Shown piece after piece: positions 16,186 to 23,985 of a stretch of 35,613 bases of DNA. The DNA is from CBCXVS01 sp965178525 (GTDB lineage Bacteria; Tectomicrobia; Entotheonellia; Entotheonellales; Entotheonellaceae): NCBI GenBank assembly GCA_965178525.1, contig CBCXVS010000036.1:1-35613 (forward strand). Reading direction: 5' to 3'. Positions within the stretch are counted from its first letter, which is position 1; each line of letters opens with the position of its first letter. The notes under the pieces were generated by a model, which searched no databases, was not told the origin of the DNA, and worked only from the letters and a program-made list of their open reading frames with translations. Made by a program: the position numbers and the translations under genes.

Positions 16186-16203
16186 GTACGTTCTCTGACG
16201 TAC
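16186..16203. promoter_or_regulatory. operator-like inverted repeat before the receiver pair
   Basis: GTACGT-TCTCTG-ACGTAC, a perfect 6-bp inverted repeat with a 6-bp spacer, ending 36 bp before the ATG at 16240. The form suits a dimeric regulator; the ligand and regulator are unknown. Confidence 0.3.
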
Positions 16204-16239
16204 TTGCCCCCTCTCACCCTGTACGGAGGCCCAGGGAGC

Positions 16240-16620
16240 ATGAAGAAACGCATTCTTTTCGTGGACGACGAACCCAACTTACTGCAGGGGCTGCAGCGTA
16301 TGCTCCGCCCGATGCGGCAAGAGTGGGACATGCATTTCGCCGAAAACGGCCGGGAAGCCCTGCGGTTTTTGACCCACACCCCTTGTGATGTCGTCGTGAC
16401 CGATATCTTTATGCCGGAGAAGGAAGGGCTAGAGACGATTATGGAGCTGCGGCGCAGGTTCCCAACGACCAAGATTGTCGCCATTTCCGGCGGCGGCAGG
16501 ACGGGGCAGTTACTACACACCTTGGACATTGCGGAAAAATTAGGCGCCCATTGTACCTTGCACAAACCGTTTGATTCCCAACAGATGATTACGGCGGTGC
16601 GCGAGGTGATACAAACATGA
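16240..16620 (+). CDS. single-domain response regulator
   Basis: 126 residues, one receiver domain with no output domain. The acidic pair is in FVDDEP, the phospho-acceptor is Asp 55 (VVVTDIFMP) and the conserved Lys is 109 (LHKPF). The switch position reads AISGGG. ATG 16240 follows GGGAGC; the longer frame from 16204 lacks a ribosome-binding site. Its stop overlaps the start of the next gene (ATGA), so the two are translationally coupled. The first 35 residues are nearly the same as those of the next protein, indicating a local duplication. It likely shuttles phosphate between the neighbouring kinases. Confidence 0.85.
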   Translation: MKKRILFVDDEPNLLQGLQRMLRPMRQEWDMHFAENGREALRFLTHTPCDVVVTDIFMPEKEGLETIMELRRRFPTTKIVAISGGGRTGQLLHTLDIAEKLGAHCTLHKPFDSQQMITAVREVIQT

Positions 16621-17870
16621 AGCAGCAGATCCTCTTCGTCGACGATGAACCCAACTTACTGCAAGGGCTACAACGCATGTTGCGCCCCATGCGGCAGCAG
16701 TGGGAGATGCGTTTCGCCGAAACCGGGCCCGAGGCCCTCGCCCTCCTTGACCGGACGCCCTGTGACGTCGTCGTCTCGGACATGCGCATGCCCGGCATGG
16801 ATGGGGCGCAATTGTTGACCGAAGTCCGCCGGCGCCACCCGGCCACGGTGCGCTTCATTCTCTCCGGCCATTCGGACCGCGACATGATCCTACGCGCCGT
16901 GGGGCCAACGCATCAATTTTTGGCCAAGCCCTGCGATGCCGACATGCTCAAAAGCGCGGTTTCGCGTGCCTGCACGCTCCGCACGCTGCTCCCCGATACG
17001 ACCCTGACCGAATTGGTCACCGGCATTGAAACGCTCCCCAGCGCACCGGCCCTGTATCAGCAGGTGCTGGAAGCGGCACAGGCGCCAGAAAGCTCTCTCG
17101 ATACCATCGGCCAGACCATTGCGTCCGATCTCAGTATGACCGCCAAGGTGTTGCAATTGGTGCACTCCGCCTTTTTCGGCTTGCAGCGGCATATCTCGAA
17201 TCCGACCCAGGCTGTCGACCTGTTGGGACTCGATACCATGCAAACCTTGGTCCTCACCGCCCAGATCTTTTCCTACGCGGACGCGGCCACGATGGGCCGC
17301 CTCTCGTTGGAGGGATTATGGGAACATAGCATGGCCATCGGCATCTGCGCCAAATGCATCGCGCAGGCAGAAGGCTGCGATCAGCAGTTGCTCGACGACA
17401 CCTTCGCCGCCGGTTGGCTCCATGATGTGGGCGCCCTCGTGCTCGCCACGCATCTGCCCGAACTCTGTCCCCGCGTACAGGCGCTAGCGTTGACGGACGA
17501 CAAGCCGACCTGGGAAGCCGAGCGCGCCATTTTGGGGACGACCCATGCCGAGATCGGCGCCTATCTGATGGGCCTTTGGGGCTTGTCAGACCCCATTGTC
17601 GAGGCCCTGACCTACCACCATCACCCCACCGCGTGCCCCACTCAAACCTTTAGGCCGCTCACCGCCGTCCATGTCGCCGATGCCTTGGTCGATGAGCTCG
17701 ATGCTTGTACAGCAGGCTGCCATGCCTCCCGGCTCGACGACGCGTACTTGGAGGCTCTGCAGCTTCGTGCTCGCCTTCCCATCTGGCAAGAACGGTGCCA
17801 GCAGGCCTTACAAGACCTGGCACAGACCGAGCCCCTGAACCGAGAACCAAGAGCCATTTCTCATGTGTGA
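16617..17870 (+). CDS. receiver-HDOD signalling protein
   Basis: 417 residues. The N-terminal receiver (1-120) has Asp 55 in VVVSDMRMPGMDG, ILSGHS and LAKPCD. An HDOD domain covers about 130-340 (LPSAPALYQQVL near its start, KVLQLVHSAFFGL, WLHDVGALVLATH, EALTYHHHP). HDOD domains are HD-like folds that usually lack phosphohydrolase activity and act as signalling adaptors in bacteria. It overlaps the upstream receiver by 4 nt and the downstream receiver-kinase by 8 nt, so it sits in a tight operon and is probably a phosphorylation-controlled output of the flanking kinases. Confidence 0.85.
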   Translation: MKQQILFVDDEPNLLQGLQRMLRPMRQQWEMRFAETGPEALALLDRTPCDVVVSDMRMPGMDGAQLLTEVRRRHPATVRFILSGHSDRDMILRAVGPTHQFLAKPCDADMLKSAVSRACTLRTLLPDTTLTELVTGIETLPSAPALYQQVLEAAQAPESSLDTIGQTIASDLSMTAKVLQLVHSAFFGLQRHISNPTQAVDLLGLDTMQTLVLTAQIFSYADAATMGRLSLEGLWEHSMAIGICAKCIAQAEGCDQQLLDDTFAAGWLHDVGALVLATHLPELCPRVQALALTDDKPTWEAERAILGTTHAEIGAYLMGLWGLSDPIVEALTYHHHPTACPTQTFRPLTAVHVADALVDELDACTAGCHASRLDDAYLEALQLRARLPIWQERCQQALQDLAQTEPLNREPRAISHV

Positions 17871-19032
17871 AGCGACCGCAGACGACAGACAGGACGGCCC
17901 GGTATCGCATGCCGTGCTACTGCTTGACGATGAGCCCAACGTGCTTTCGGCGTTGCGGCGCGCCCTGCGCAAAGAACCCTACGACCTGCTGTGCGCCTGC
18001 TCGGCTGAGGAGGCTTTGGACATCCTGGATCGCCGTCCTATCGATGTCGTCGTCTCGGATCAGGACATGCCCGGCATGACGGGGACCGCTTTTTTGGCCC
18101 AGGTCCGGAAGACATACCCCAAGACGACCCGCTTTATGCTCACCGGGAAAGCGACGCTCGACGTTGCCCTGCAGGCGATCAGTGATGACGCGGTGAGCCA
18201 GTTTTTCACCAAGCCCTGCGATCATGCCACCCTGGCCCTCAGCATCCGCAACGCATTAAAGCAAAAGGAGCTGGAGCAGGCGCTGGAGCGGGCCCGGCAG
18301 CGGGAACTCGAGCTCAAAGATCGCTTGTTATCGCATGTCTCCCATGAACTCCGTTCGCCCCTGACCGTGATCTACCAATTTGTCACCCTCGTGCTCGATG
18401 GGCTGGCCGGTGAGCTCACGGCTGAGCAACACGAATACCTCACCATTGCCTTGCGCAACATCAATCAACTCCGGACGATGGTCCAAGATCTCCTGGATTG
18501 CTCGCGTGCCGCAACCGGTAAACTGATCATCAAACCGGAGTGGCTCGCCTTCGCCCCGCTTGTGCACGACATGCTCAACACCCTGACACCGGCCGCCAAC
18601 ACCAAAACGATCACCCTTACCACCACGCTCCCCGGCGACTTGCCAGCGGTGTATGCCGACCCCGCCCGGCTGCGGCAAGTTCTGACGAATCTGATTGAAA
18701 ACGGCATCAAATTCACGCCTGCATCCGGCACCATCACGATTGGCACACGGGCGCTCGTCGATGATCCGGATGTCCTGTGTGTCACGGTCACCGATACCGG
18801 CTGCGGTATCCGGCCGGAAGATACGGCACGGATCTTCGAACGACTGTCCCAAACCGCTGACAGCATTGATGAGCGCCGGCAGGGACTCGGACTCGGACTC
18901 TACATCTGCCGCGAGTTGATCACCCGGCACGGCGGACGTATCTGGGTGGAAAGCCGCGTGGGGCAGGGGAGCACATTTTGTTTTACGGTGCCAAGGAAGG
19001 TCGTTCAAGAGCCCGCCTGTGCCGCGACATAA
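17863..19032 (+). CDS. receiver-histidine kinase
   Basis: 389 residues. The receiver (15-130) has LLDDEP, Asp 66 (VVVSDQDMPG), MLTGKA and FTKPCD. A short coiled linker leads to a HisKA domain with H-box LSHVSHELRSPLTV (His 161), then an ATPase domain with LIENGIKFT, DTGCGI and GLGLGLYICRELI. There is no membrane segment, so input comes through the receiver. All kinase boxes look intact, unlike the upstream broken hybrid kinase. It overlaps the HDOD gene by 8 nt. Its receiver is related to the two upstream receivers (DEPN, CDVVVSD/DVVVSD). Confidence 0.88.
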   Translation: MCEATADDRQDGPVSHAVLLLDDEPNVLSALRRALRKEPYDLLCACSAEEALDILDRRPIDVVVSDQDMPGMTGTAFLAQVRKTYPKTTRFMLTGKATLDVALQAISDDAVSQFFTKPCDHATLALSIRNALKQKELEQALERARQRELELKDRLLSHVSHELRSPLTVIYQFVTLVLDGLAGELTAEQHEYLTIALRNINQLRTMVQDLLDCSRAATGKLIIKPEWLAFAPLVHDMLNTLTPAANTKTITLTTTLPGDLPAVYADPARLRQVLTNLIENGIKFTPASGTITIGTRALVDDPDVLCVTVTDTGCGIRPEDTARIFERLSQTADSIDERRQGLGLGLYICRELITRHGGRIWVESRVGQGSTFCFTVPRKVVQEPACAAT

Positions 19033-19089
19033 CGCGCCACTGCGCGCGACCTGCAAACGTTCAATGTATCTTTACAGAAGGAAACGTCC

Positions 19090-19467
19090 ATGACGAAAGC
19101 GAAAATTCTCATTGTTGAAGACGATGTGGACCAGCTCATCGGGCTGAAAGCCCGTCTCCAGGCCCATCACTATGCCGTGGTTCATGCACTGGATGGGGTG
19201 GCGGCGATCAGCATCGCCCGCAAGGAACTCCCGGACGTCATTCTGTTGGACCTCGGGCTGCCCGCTGGGGATGGCTTCGTGGTGATGGAGCGCCTACACA
19301 AACTTGTCGACGTGGCTCACGTGCCGATTATTGTGGTGAGCGCTCGTGATCCGGAACATTACGCCGAACGCACGCTCAATGCCGGCGCCTACGCCTTTTT
19401 CCAAAAACCTGTGGACAACCAAGCGTTACTCGATACCATTGAGAGCGCTTTAGAAATAGCTGTCTAG
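19090..19467 (+). CDS. single-domain response regulator
   Basis: 125 residues, receiver only. Acidic residues in IVEDDVD, phospho-acceptor Asp 54 (ILLDLGLPAGDG), VVSARD and FQKPVD. GAAGGAAACGTCC precedes the ATG. It lies 57 bp after the receiver-kinase and is probably the last gene of the phosphorelay operon. No output domain, so it acts by phosphotransfer or protein contact. It ends in TAG, showing that TAG is an ordinary stop in this genome. Confidence 0.85.
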   Translation: MTKAKILIVEDDVDQLIGLKARLQAHHYAVVHALDGVAAISIARKELPDVILLDLGLPAGDGFVVMERLHKLVDVAHVPIIVVSARDPEHYAERTLNAGAYAFFQKPVDNQALLDTIESALEIAV

Positions 19468-19623
19468 TCCTGCTCCGCTCACCTCAACATGGGATGCGGA
19501 GGCCACGCCCGCCTTTGTCAGGCATGGCGTTACGGCTGCCACATGGCTGTTCGATCTCCGCCCCTTGGCCATACCTATCATATCCGCCTGGGCCGACATC
19601 AACTCGCTTGCGCGCGTTGGACA

Positions 19624-19680
19624 CACGGAATAGCCCTATTCGTGGAGTCGCAGTGTAGCGCTTTAGCACGTTCCGTGCTA
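19624..19680. promoter_or_regulatory. two adjacent hairpins before the small antitoxin-like gene
   Basis: 19624-19644: CACG and AATAG pair with CTATT and CGTG with one bulged G. 19664-19680: TAGCACG-TTC-CGTGCTA, a perfect 7-bp stem. Both fall in the 259-bp stretch 19468-19726, which otherwise shows no gene. They could be operator palindromes (antitoxin genes are often self-repressed) or a terminator of the upstream operon. Confidence 0.35.
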
Positions 19681-19726
19681 CGCTTGAGCAATCATATTAC
19701 GAAGCCACTATACAGGGAGTTGAATC

Positions 19727-19927
19727 ATGTCCGAATCACAAACGATTGAACAAAGACTGACAGAAGTCGAAAGAGAACTTGCCGAATTAAAACAACGACT
19801 TCCGCTAGAGCTAGACGGAAAATCATGGGTTGAGAGAATCGCCGGAACTTTCAAAGACGATCCGGATTTTGACGAAATCGTGAAACTTGGGCGTGAGTTC
19901 CGCCAGTCCGGAATGGCGTTAAGTTAA
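19727..19927 (+). CDS. small antitoxin-like protein
   Basis: 66 residues: an N-terminal coiled helix (TIEQRLTEVERELAELKQRL) and a C-terminal WVERIAGTFKDDPDFDEIV motif followed by GREFR. Small proteins of this pattern are common upstream of PIN-domain (VapC-type) toxins, and I recognise it only at that level. GGGAG precedes the ATG at a good distance. No PIN-domain reading frame follows, and 19928-20185 holds no convincing gene. It is therefore either an orphan antitoxin or a member of a family with another role. Its base use is more AT-rich than its neighbours, consistent with transfer. Confidence 0.6.
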   Translation: MSESQTIEQRLTEVERELAELKQRLPLELDGKSWVERIAGTFKDDPDFDEIVKLGREFRQSGMALS

Positions 19928-20137
19928 GCCTAACGCATTTAGAAACAACAGCTTATTTGGGATTCTCGCTGCCTCGTTCATCCGGGCCAAAGCGAGTCTG
20001 CCAGAGGCAAAACAGCAATGGAGCCGGCGATCCGTCTATGTCGGAGGATGAGCACCGGATAGCGGTCTCCAAGGACAAACTGCCATGAGCCCTAATCCAT
20101 TGGTAATAAAAGCTTTATTCTTAACTTAATGCCATTC

Positions 20138-20169
20138 GCGTCACCCCACTCAACTGCCAGGGGTGACGC
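20138..20169 (-). terminator. strong hairpin after the uracil-DNA glycosylase gene
   Basis: GCGTCACCCC (20138-20147) pairs perfectly with GGGGTGACGC (20160-20169), 10 bp with a 12-nt loop, 16 bp past the stop. There is no T-run on the minus strand, so it may end or stabilise the message. The rest of 19928-20137 shows nothing I can name. Confidence 0.45.
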
Positions 20170-20185
20170 TAGCGATAGCGCATGG

Positions 20186-20794
20186 CTACAGCAGGTGCAT
20201 CGATGCCTGGGAAGGCCCTGGGGTCGGTTGCAACCTCTGATCGAGGAAGGCGCGTAGATGGCGAAAATCCTCCCGTACTGACTCCCGGAAGTTCTCCCGG
20301 TGCAGGGCTGCGGCTGGATGGAGCATAGGAAAAACAAAGAAATTTTGCACCTGGAAGTGTTGACCCCGGATCTTGGTAATGCCTATCTTCTTGCCCAACA
20401 GCAGTTGCGTGGCAAAATTGCCCAGGGTTCCGATCACCCGTGGCTGAATGATCTCGATTTGCCGATAGAGGTACGGCTTGCACATCTCGATTTCTTCCGG
20501 TTGTGGATTGCGGTTTTTGGGTGGGCGGCACTTCAGTACATTGGCGATATAGACGTCGGCGCGCTTGAGTCCGATCTCGTGCAACAGGCTTTCCAACAAT
20601 TGCCCGGCAGCGCCAACGAAGGGCTTCCCGGCACGGTCTTCGTAATAGCCGGGGGCCTCGCCTACAAACATCAGCTCGGCCTCGGGATTCCCCGTGCCAA
20701 AGACCACCTGCGTGCGGCCCGAGGCCAGGGTACACCGCTGGCAATCTTTAATGTCTTCGTAGAATGTCTGTAAAACGTTCTGCGGATCCGTCAT
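20186..20794 (-). CDS. uracil-DNA glycosylase, family 4 (Fe-S)
   Basis: 202 residues. Removes uracil from DNA to start base-excision repair. Family 4 marks are seen: four cluster cysteines (18, 21, 89, 105), motif GEAPGYYED from residue 45, FVGAAGQLL, NVLKCRPPKNRNP and the C-terminal HPAAAL. ATG 20794 has GAGGGAGCC upstream; the longer frame to 20809 does not. It is probably a single-gene unit, with a strong hairpin behind it. With the window also encoding a cytosine deaminase acting on free base, it is worth noting that this enzyme handles uracil in DNA; the two are not in one operon. Confidence 0.92.
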   Translation of the reverse strand: MTDPQNVLQTFYEDIKDCQRCTLASGRTQVVFGTGNPEAELMFVGEAPGYYEDRAGKPFVGAAGQLLESLLHEIGLKRADVYIANVLKCRPPKNRNPQPEEIEMCKPYLYRQIEIIQPRVIGTLGNFATQLLLGKKIGITKIRGQHFQVQNFFVFPMLHPAAALHRENFRESVREDFRHLRAFLDQRLQPTPGPSQASMHLL

Positions 20795-20860
20795 GCTTGG
20801 CTCCCTCATCGCAACAGCGGGTTGGTGTATGGGATAATGCGGCGCCCCATCAAAATACGC

Positions 20861-21643
20861 TTATCCTGCCGGCTCTCCCGCGTTGACGGCGAGCACCTGG
20901 CCCGAGATATTCTGTGCGAGATCGCTCGCTAGGAATAGCGCCGCTTCGGCGATGTCATCAGCGGTCGTCATGCGCCGAAGCGGCGAGCGCTCCAGCATTG
21001 CCTGTCGCATCTCCTCAACCTCAATGCCACGCATCTGTGCCTGACCGGCGATGACGCGGTCGATGCGGTCACCTGCCACAGCTCCGGGCGCGACGCAGTT
21101 GACGCGGATGCCGCGCGGCCCCAGCTCGAGCGCCATACCGTACGTCATCCCGACTTGCCCCGCTTTCGCGGAGCAGTATCCGATGCGGTAAGGTAGACCG
21201 CTACGGCCGGCACCTGATGAGATGTTGACGATCGAGCCGCCGCCAGCCTTGAGCATCTCGGGTACCGCGAAGCGCATACAGACGTACGAAGTCGTTAGGC
21301 ACGAGTGAATGGTATAGAGCCAGTCGTCCATGGTGTAGTCCTCGACTGGCTTCGTGGGTCCGCCGTCCCCCGCATTGTTGATCAGTGTGGTGATCTTGCC
21401 AAACGCTTGCACACCGTCCGCGATCATGCGCTTCACATCGTCCTCACTCGTCGCATCACAGGTGACGGCGACCGCACGGCCACCCGCCTGCTCAACCATG
21501 GTCGCGGTCTCACGCACGAGATCCGCCGATCGTGCGGCACACACGATGTGCGCACCGGCGCGTGCAAAGCAGAGGGAGAGCGCACGCCCAATGCCCTTTG
21601 ATGCGCCCGTGATGATGGCAACCTTATCTTGGAGTAATGCCAC
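20861..21643 (-). CDS. short-chain dehydrogenase/reductase
   Basis: 260 residues, classical SDR. NAD(P) motif TGASKGIG near residue 13, NNAG near 90, catalytic Ser in NISSGAG, YxxxK as YCSAK, and the C-terminal SGQVLAVNAGE typical of FabG-like enzymes. The substrate cannot be read from sequence. GTG 21643 is chosen because GGGAGGACGAG lies just upstream; a GTG at 21658 is in the same frame. The start lies 36 nt downstream of copy B of the repeated leader element. It is downstream of the proteasome operon terminator and so needs its own promoter. Confidence 0.85.
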   Translation of the reverse strand: MALLQDKVAIITGASKGIGRALSLCFARAGAHIVCAARSADLVRETATMVEQAGGRAVAVTCDATSEDDVKRMIADGVQAFGKITTLINNAGDGGPTKPVEDYTMDDWLYTIHSCLTTSYVCMRFAVPEMLKAGGGSIVNISSGAGRSGLPYRIGYCSAKAGQVGMTYGMALELGPRGIRVNCVAPGAVAGDRIDRVIAGQAQMRGIEVEEMRQAMLERSPLRRMTTADDIAEAALFLASDLAQNISGQVLAVNAGEPAG

Positions 21644-21678
21644 GTCTCGTCCTCCCACGTGGGATATAGGCTCCGGAT

Positions 21679-21751
21679 AAGTACCGAAACAAAATTAAAT
21701 TTATATCTTTCTTCTGGAGAAATGTATCCAGGTCATTCTGTCCAGGTACTT
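21679..21751 (-). repeat. 73-nt leader element, copy B
   Basis: On the minus strand (same sense as the dehydrogenase gene) it begins AAGTACC and ends GGTACTT, a perfect 7-bp terminal inverted repeat. Inside, CTGGA and TCCAG can pair. It is about 86% identical to 14061-14132 over 72 nt, with 21 identical nt (21680-21700). It lies immediately upstream of a gene start in the same relative orientation as copy A. It may be a structured leader RNA, a shared regulatory DNA site or a miniature mobile element. Confidence 0.75.
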
Positions 21752-21789
21752 CATGCTTGTTAGTTCCGCCGCATGTATGAACTGGGCAT

Positions 21790-21818
21790 AAAAAAACCCA
21801 ACCTCAGACGGTTGGGTT
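21790..21818 (-). terminator. intrinsic terminator of the Pup-proteasome operon
   Basis: Stem AACCCAACC/GGTTGGGTT (21795-21803 with 21810-21818), 9 bp with a 6-nt loop, followed on the minus strand by an uninterrupted T-run. It starts 20 bp after the pafA stop. Confidence 0.92.
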
Positions 21819-21837
21819 GTAGCGGTGCGTGCCAACT

Positions 21838-23232
21838 CTACAGGAGATACCCATACTTAAAATTCGAGCGCTCGATGCGCCGCTTTAATTGCGTGACCTT
21901 CTCGTTTTCCTCCTGGAAGGGATCGTTACACTTCACCCAGAGGTTCAACAGATAGCCAATACGGATGTAGTTCCAGTCCAGATCGTAAGGAATACGCTTC
22001 ATTTTGGCCAGCTTGATGAGCTCACCGCGCATCTTCGCCCGGGTGTTTTGAGGCGGATCCACCATAGCCTTCTCGATATGCTCATCGTCGGTGATGCGAT
22101 CCACCTGCCCTTTGCGTTCGAGGAGGTAGTACAAACCTTTGTCCCGCCGGATATCGTGGTATTGCAGATCGAGCATGAGCATGCGGTCACCACTGGTCTC
22201 AGCGGGAAGTTTGGTGCGTTCGCCGTACGCTTTCAGCATGTGGATCTTAGTGACCCAATCCACCTGACGGTGCAATTGCATGGGGTCCTCTTCCAGTTTG
22301 GTGAGGACATCTTCCCATTTTTGCAGAATATCCGTGGCCATCTCGCTCTTTGGGCGTGTACTGTAGTAGCGGTGGGCCAGCTCGAGATATTCTTTTTGGA
22401 GTTCGAGCGCCGAATATTTTTTGCCGTTATCCAGCGGCACTTGCTCGCGACAGGTCAGATCACGCGAGATGTCCTTGATCGCCCGCACAGGATTGCGGAG
22501 CGAAAAATTGGGCATAATAAAATCGTCCTCGATCATCTCCAAAATGATCGCCGTCGTTCCGATCTTGAGATAGGTGGTGAATTCCGACATGTTGGAATCA
22601 CCCACAATGATGTGCAGCCGACGATACTTCTCCTTGATGGCGTGCGGTTCATCGCGTGTATTGATAATGCTGCGCTCGTTTGTCGTAGTACCGGAGATTT
22701 TTTGCCGAATATGCTGCGCCCGCTGAGAAATGTGAAACACCGTCCCCCGCCGGGTGCGAAACACCTTGCCAGCGCCCGTGAAGATCTGGCGCGTGACCAA
22801 GAACGGGATAAGTTGTTCCGCCATGTAATAGAAGTCAGACGTCCGTTCCGCCAAGTAATTTTCGTGACAGCCGTACGAGTTGCCGACGAAATCGGTATTA
22901 TTTTTAAAAATCGCCAGGTTGCCGTGAAACCCTTCCTCGCGCACTTTACCTTGCGCATATTGCAGGAGGTTCTCCAGGATGCGCTCGCCGGCTTTGTCAT
23001 AAATCATGACATCTTTCGGACTGGCGCATTCCGGCGTGGCATACTCGGGATGACAGCCCGTATCGAGATAAAAGCGAGCGCCGTTTTCCAAGAAAACGTT
23101 TAAGAAGCCTTCTGTTGTGATGAGTTTTTCAAACAGATACCGCATCACTTTTTCCGACGGTAGCGTCCGGCGCCCGTGTGACGTAAAGGCAATACCGAAC
23201 TCGTTCTCCAACCCATAGATACGCTTTTTCAT
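21838..23232 (-). CDS. pafA: Pup-protein ligase PafA
   Basis: 464 residues. Activates the C-terminal Glu of Pup with ATP and attaches it to substrate lysines. It starts RIYGLENEFG with the metal/ATP-binding glutamates, then FYLDTGCHPEYATPE with the catalytic Asp (57), FKNNTD, GNSYGCHENY, INTRDEPHA, GDSNMSE and DLQYHD. It lacks the roughly 40-residue insert before the Asp that marks Dop, so it is PafA. It is last in the operon, 50 bp after prcA, and followed by the terminator at 21790-21818. ATG 23232 has AAGAAG upstream. Length matches the family. Confidence 0.95.
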   Translation of the reverse strand: MKKRIYGLENEFGIAFTSHGRRTLPSEKVMRYLFEKLITTEGFLNVFLENGARFYLDTGCHPEYATPECASPKDVMIYDKAGERILENLLQYAQGKVREEGFHGNLAIFKNNTDFVGNSYGCHENYLAERTSDFYYMAEQLIPFLVTRQIFTGAGKVFRTRRGTVFHISQRAQHIRQKISGTTTNERSIINTRDEPHAIKEKYRRLHIIVGDSNMSEFTTYLKIGTTAIILEMIEDDFIMPNFSLRNPVRAIKDISRDLTCREQVPLDNGKKYSALELQKEYLELAHRYYSTRPKSEMATDILQKWEDVLTKLEEDPMQLHRQVDWVTKIHMLKAYGERTKLPAETSGDRMLMLDLQYHDIRRDKGLYYLLERKGQVDRITDDEHIEKAMVDPPQNTRAKMRGELIKLAKMKRIPYDLDWNYIRIGYLLNLWVKCNDPFQEENEKVTQLKRRIERSNFKYGYLL

Positions 23233-23282
23233 AACGGCTTCTTATTGGTGATAGGGTGGAACCAGCGATGCCGGCCGACATC

Positions 23283-23981
23283 TCAGGCACCGTTCGTAGC
23301 GTTAATCGCCTGTGCAATGTCGTCTTGCCCAAGACGATAGAAGGTGCGGTTGGAACGCTGGCGATCCAAGACGCCGACCTCCAACGCGCTTGCTTCCGCA
23401 GGCGGTTTTTCATAACCGGCCAGCAGCGCTCTGTGGCTCAAAGCCAGGGTCTCGTGCAGGCTGTGGTTCGGGGTGTAGTGTTCCTGCAAATAGGTACGGA
23501 TACGCTCCGCCTGCCCGCCGATGACCGCAAAGTTGCGGTGATCCGTGATGCTTCCGTCGAAAGAGATGTGGTACATCTCATTGCGTTCCGACGTCTTCCC
23601 CACCTCAACCACGAGGATTTCGACTTCCAGGGGTTTGGGATCCCGTGTAAAAATGGTGCCAATCGTTTCCGAGTAAGCATTGGCGAGCGATTTGGTCGTC
23701 ACGTCCTGGCGGCTGTAGGAAAAACCTTTCACATCCGCATAGCGGATTCCCGCCTTTCGCAGGTTTTCAAACTCGCTGTACTTACCCACACCGGCAAAGG
23801 CAATCCGATCGTAGATCTCCGAGATTTTGCTCAGGGACGAACTGGGGTTTTCCGCTGTCAGGAGCACCCCATCGGTGAATTCGAGGACGACGATGGAGCG
23901 CCCTTTCGCAATGCCTTTGCGGGCATACTCCGCCTTATCCTGCATCACCTGATCGGGTGAAACATAGAACGGCATAGCCAT
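23283..23981 (-). CDS. prcA: 20S proteasome alpha subunit
   Basis: 232 residues. Forms the outer rings of the 20S core and docks the Mpa/ARC ring. It starts MAMPFYVSPDQVMQDKAEYARKG, the alpha-specific N-terminal gate and helix H0 (the Y-S-P motif is YVSP here), followed by GRSIVVLEFTDGVLLTAE and AGVGKYSEFENLRKAGI. There is no catalytic Thr, as expected. ATG 23981 has GAGAGGA upstream and lies 4 bp after the prcB stop. The order prcB-prcA matches actinobacterial loci. Confidence 0.95.
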   Translation of the reverse strand: MAMPFYVSPDQVMQDKAEYARKGIAKGRSIVVLEFTDGVLLTAENPSSSLSKISEIYDRIAFAGVGKYSEFENLRKAGIRYADVKGFSYSRQDVTTKSLANAYSETIGTIFTRDPKPLEVEILVVEVGKTSERNEMYHISFDGSITDHRNFAVIGGQAERIRTYLQEHYTPNHSLHETLALSHRALLAGYEKPPAEASALEVGVLDRQRSNRTFYRLGQDDIAQAINATNGA

Positions 23982-23985
23982 GGCA

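Noticed and set aside
19928..20185. PIN-domain toxin gene downstream of the antitoxin-like gene
   Set aside because: No frame longer than a few dozen codons and no conserved acidic PIN motifs in either strand.
14061..21751. Composite transposon bounded by the two 72-nt inverted copies
   Set aside because: No transposase inside and no direct target duplication outside the ends; kept only as an alternative reading in the findings.
21818..21838. Sigma-54 promoter for the dehydrogenase on the minus strand (TTGGCACG)
   Set aside because: Only the -24 half matches; the -12 half has GCTA instead of TTGC, and the operon terminator lies between it and the gene.
21889..23103. 404-residue plus-strand ORF opposite pafA
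   Set aside because: Shadow of pafA codon structure; no family motifs and no ribosome-binding site.
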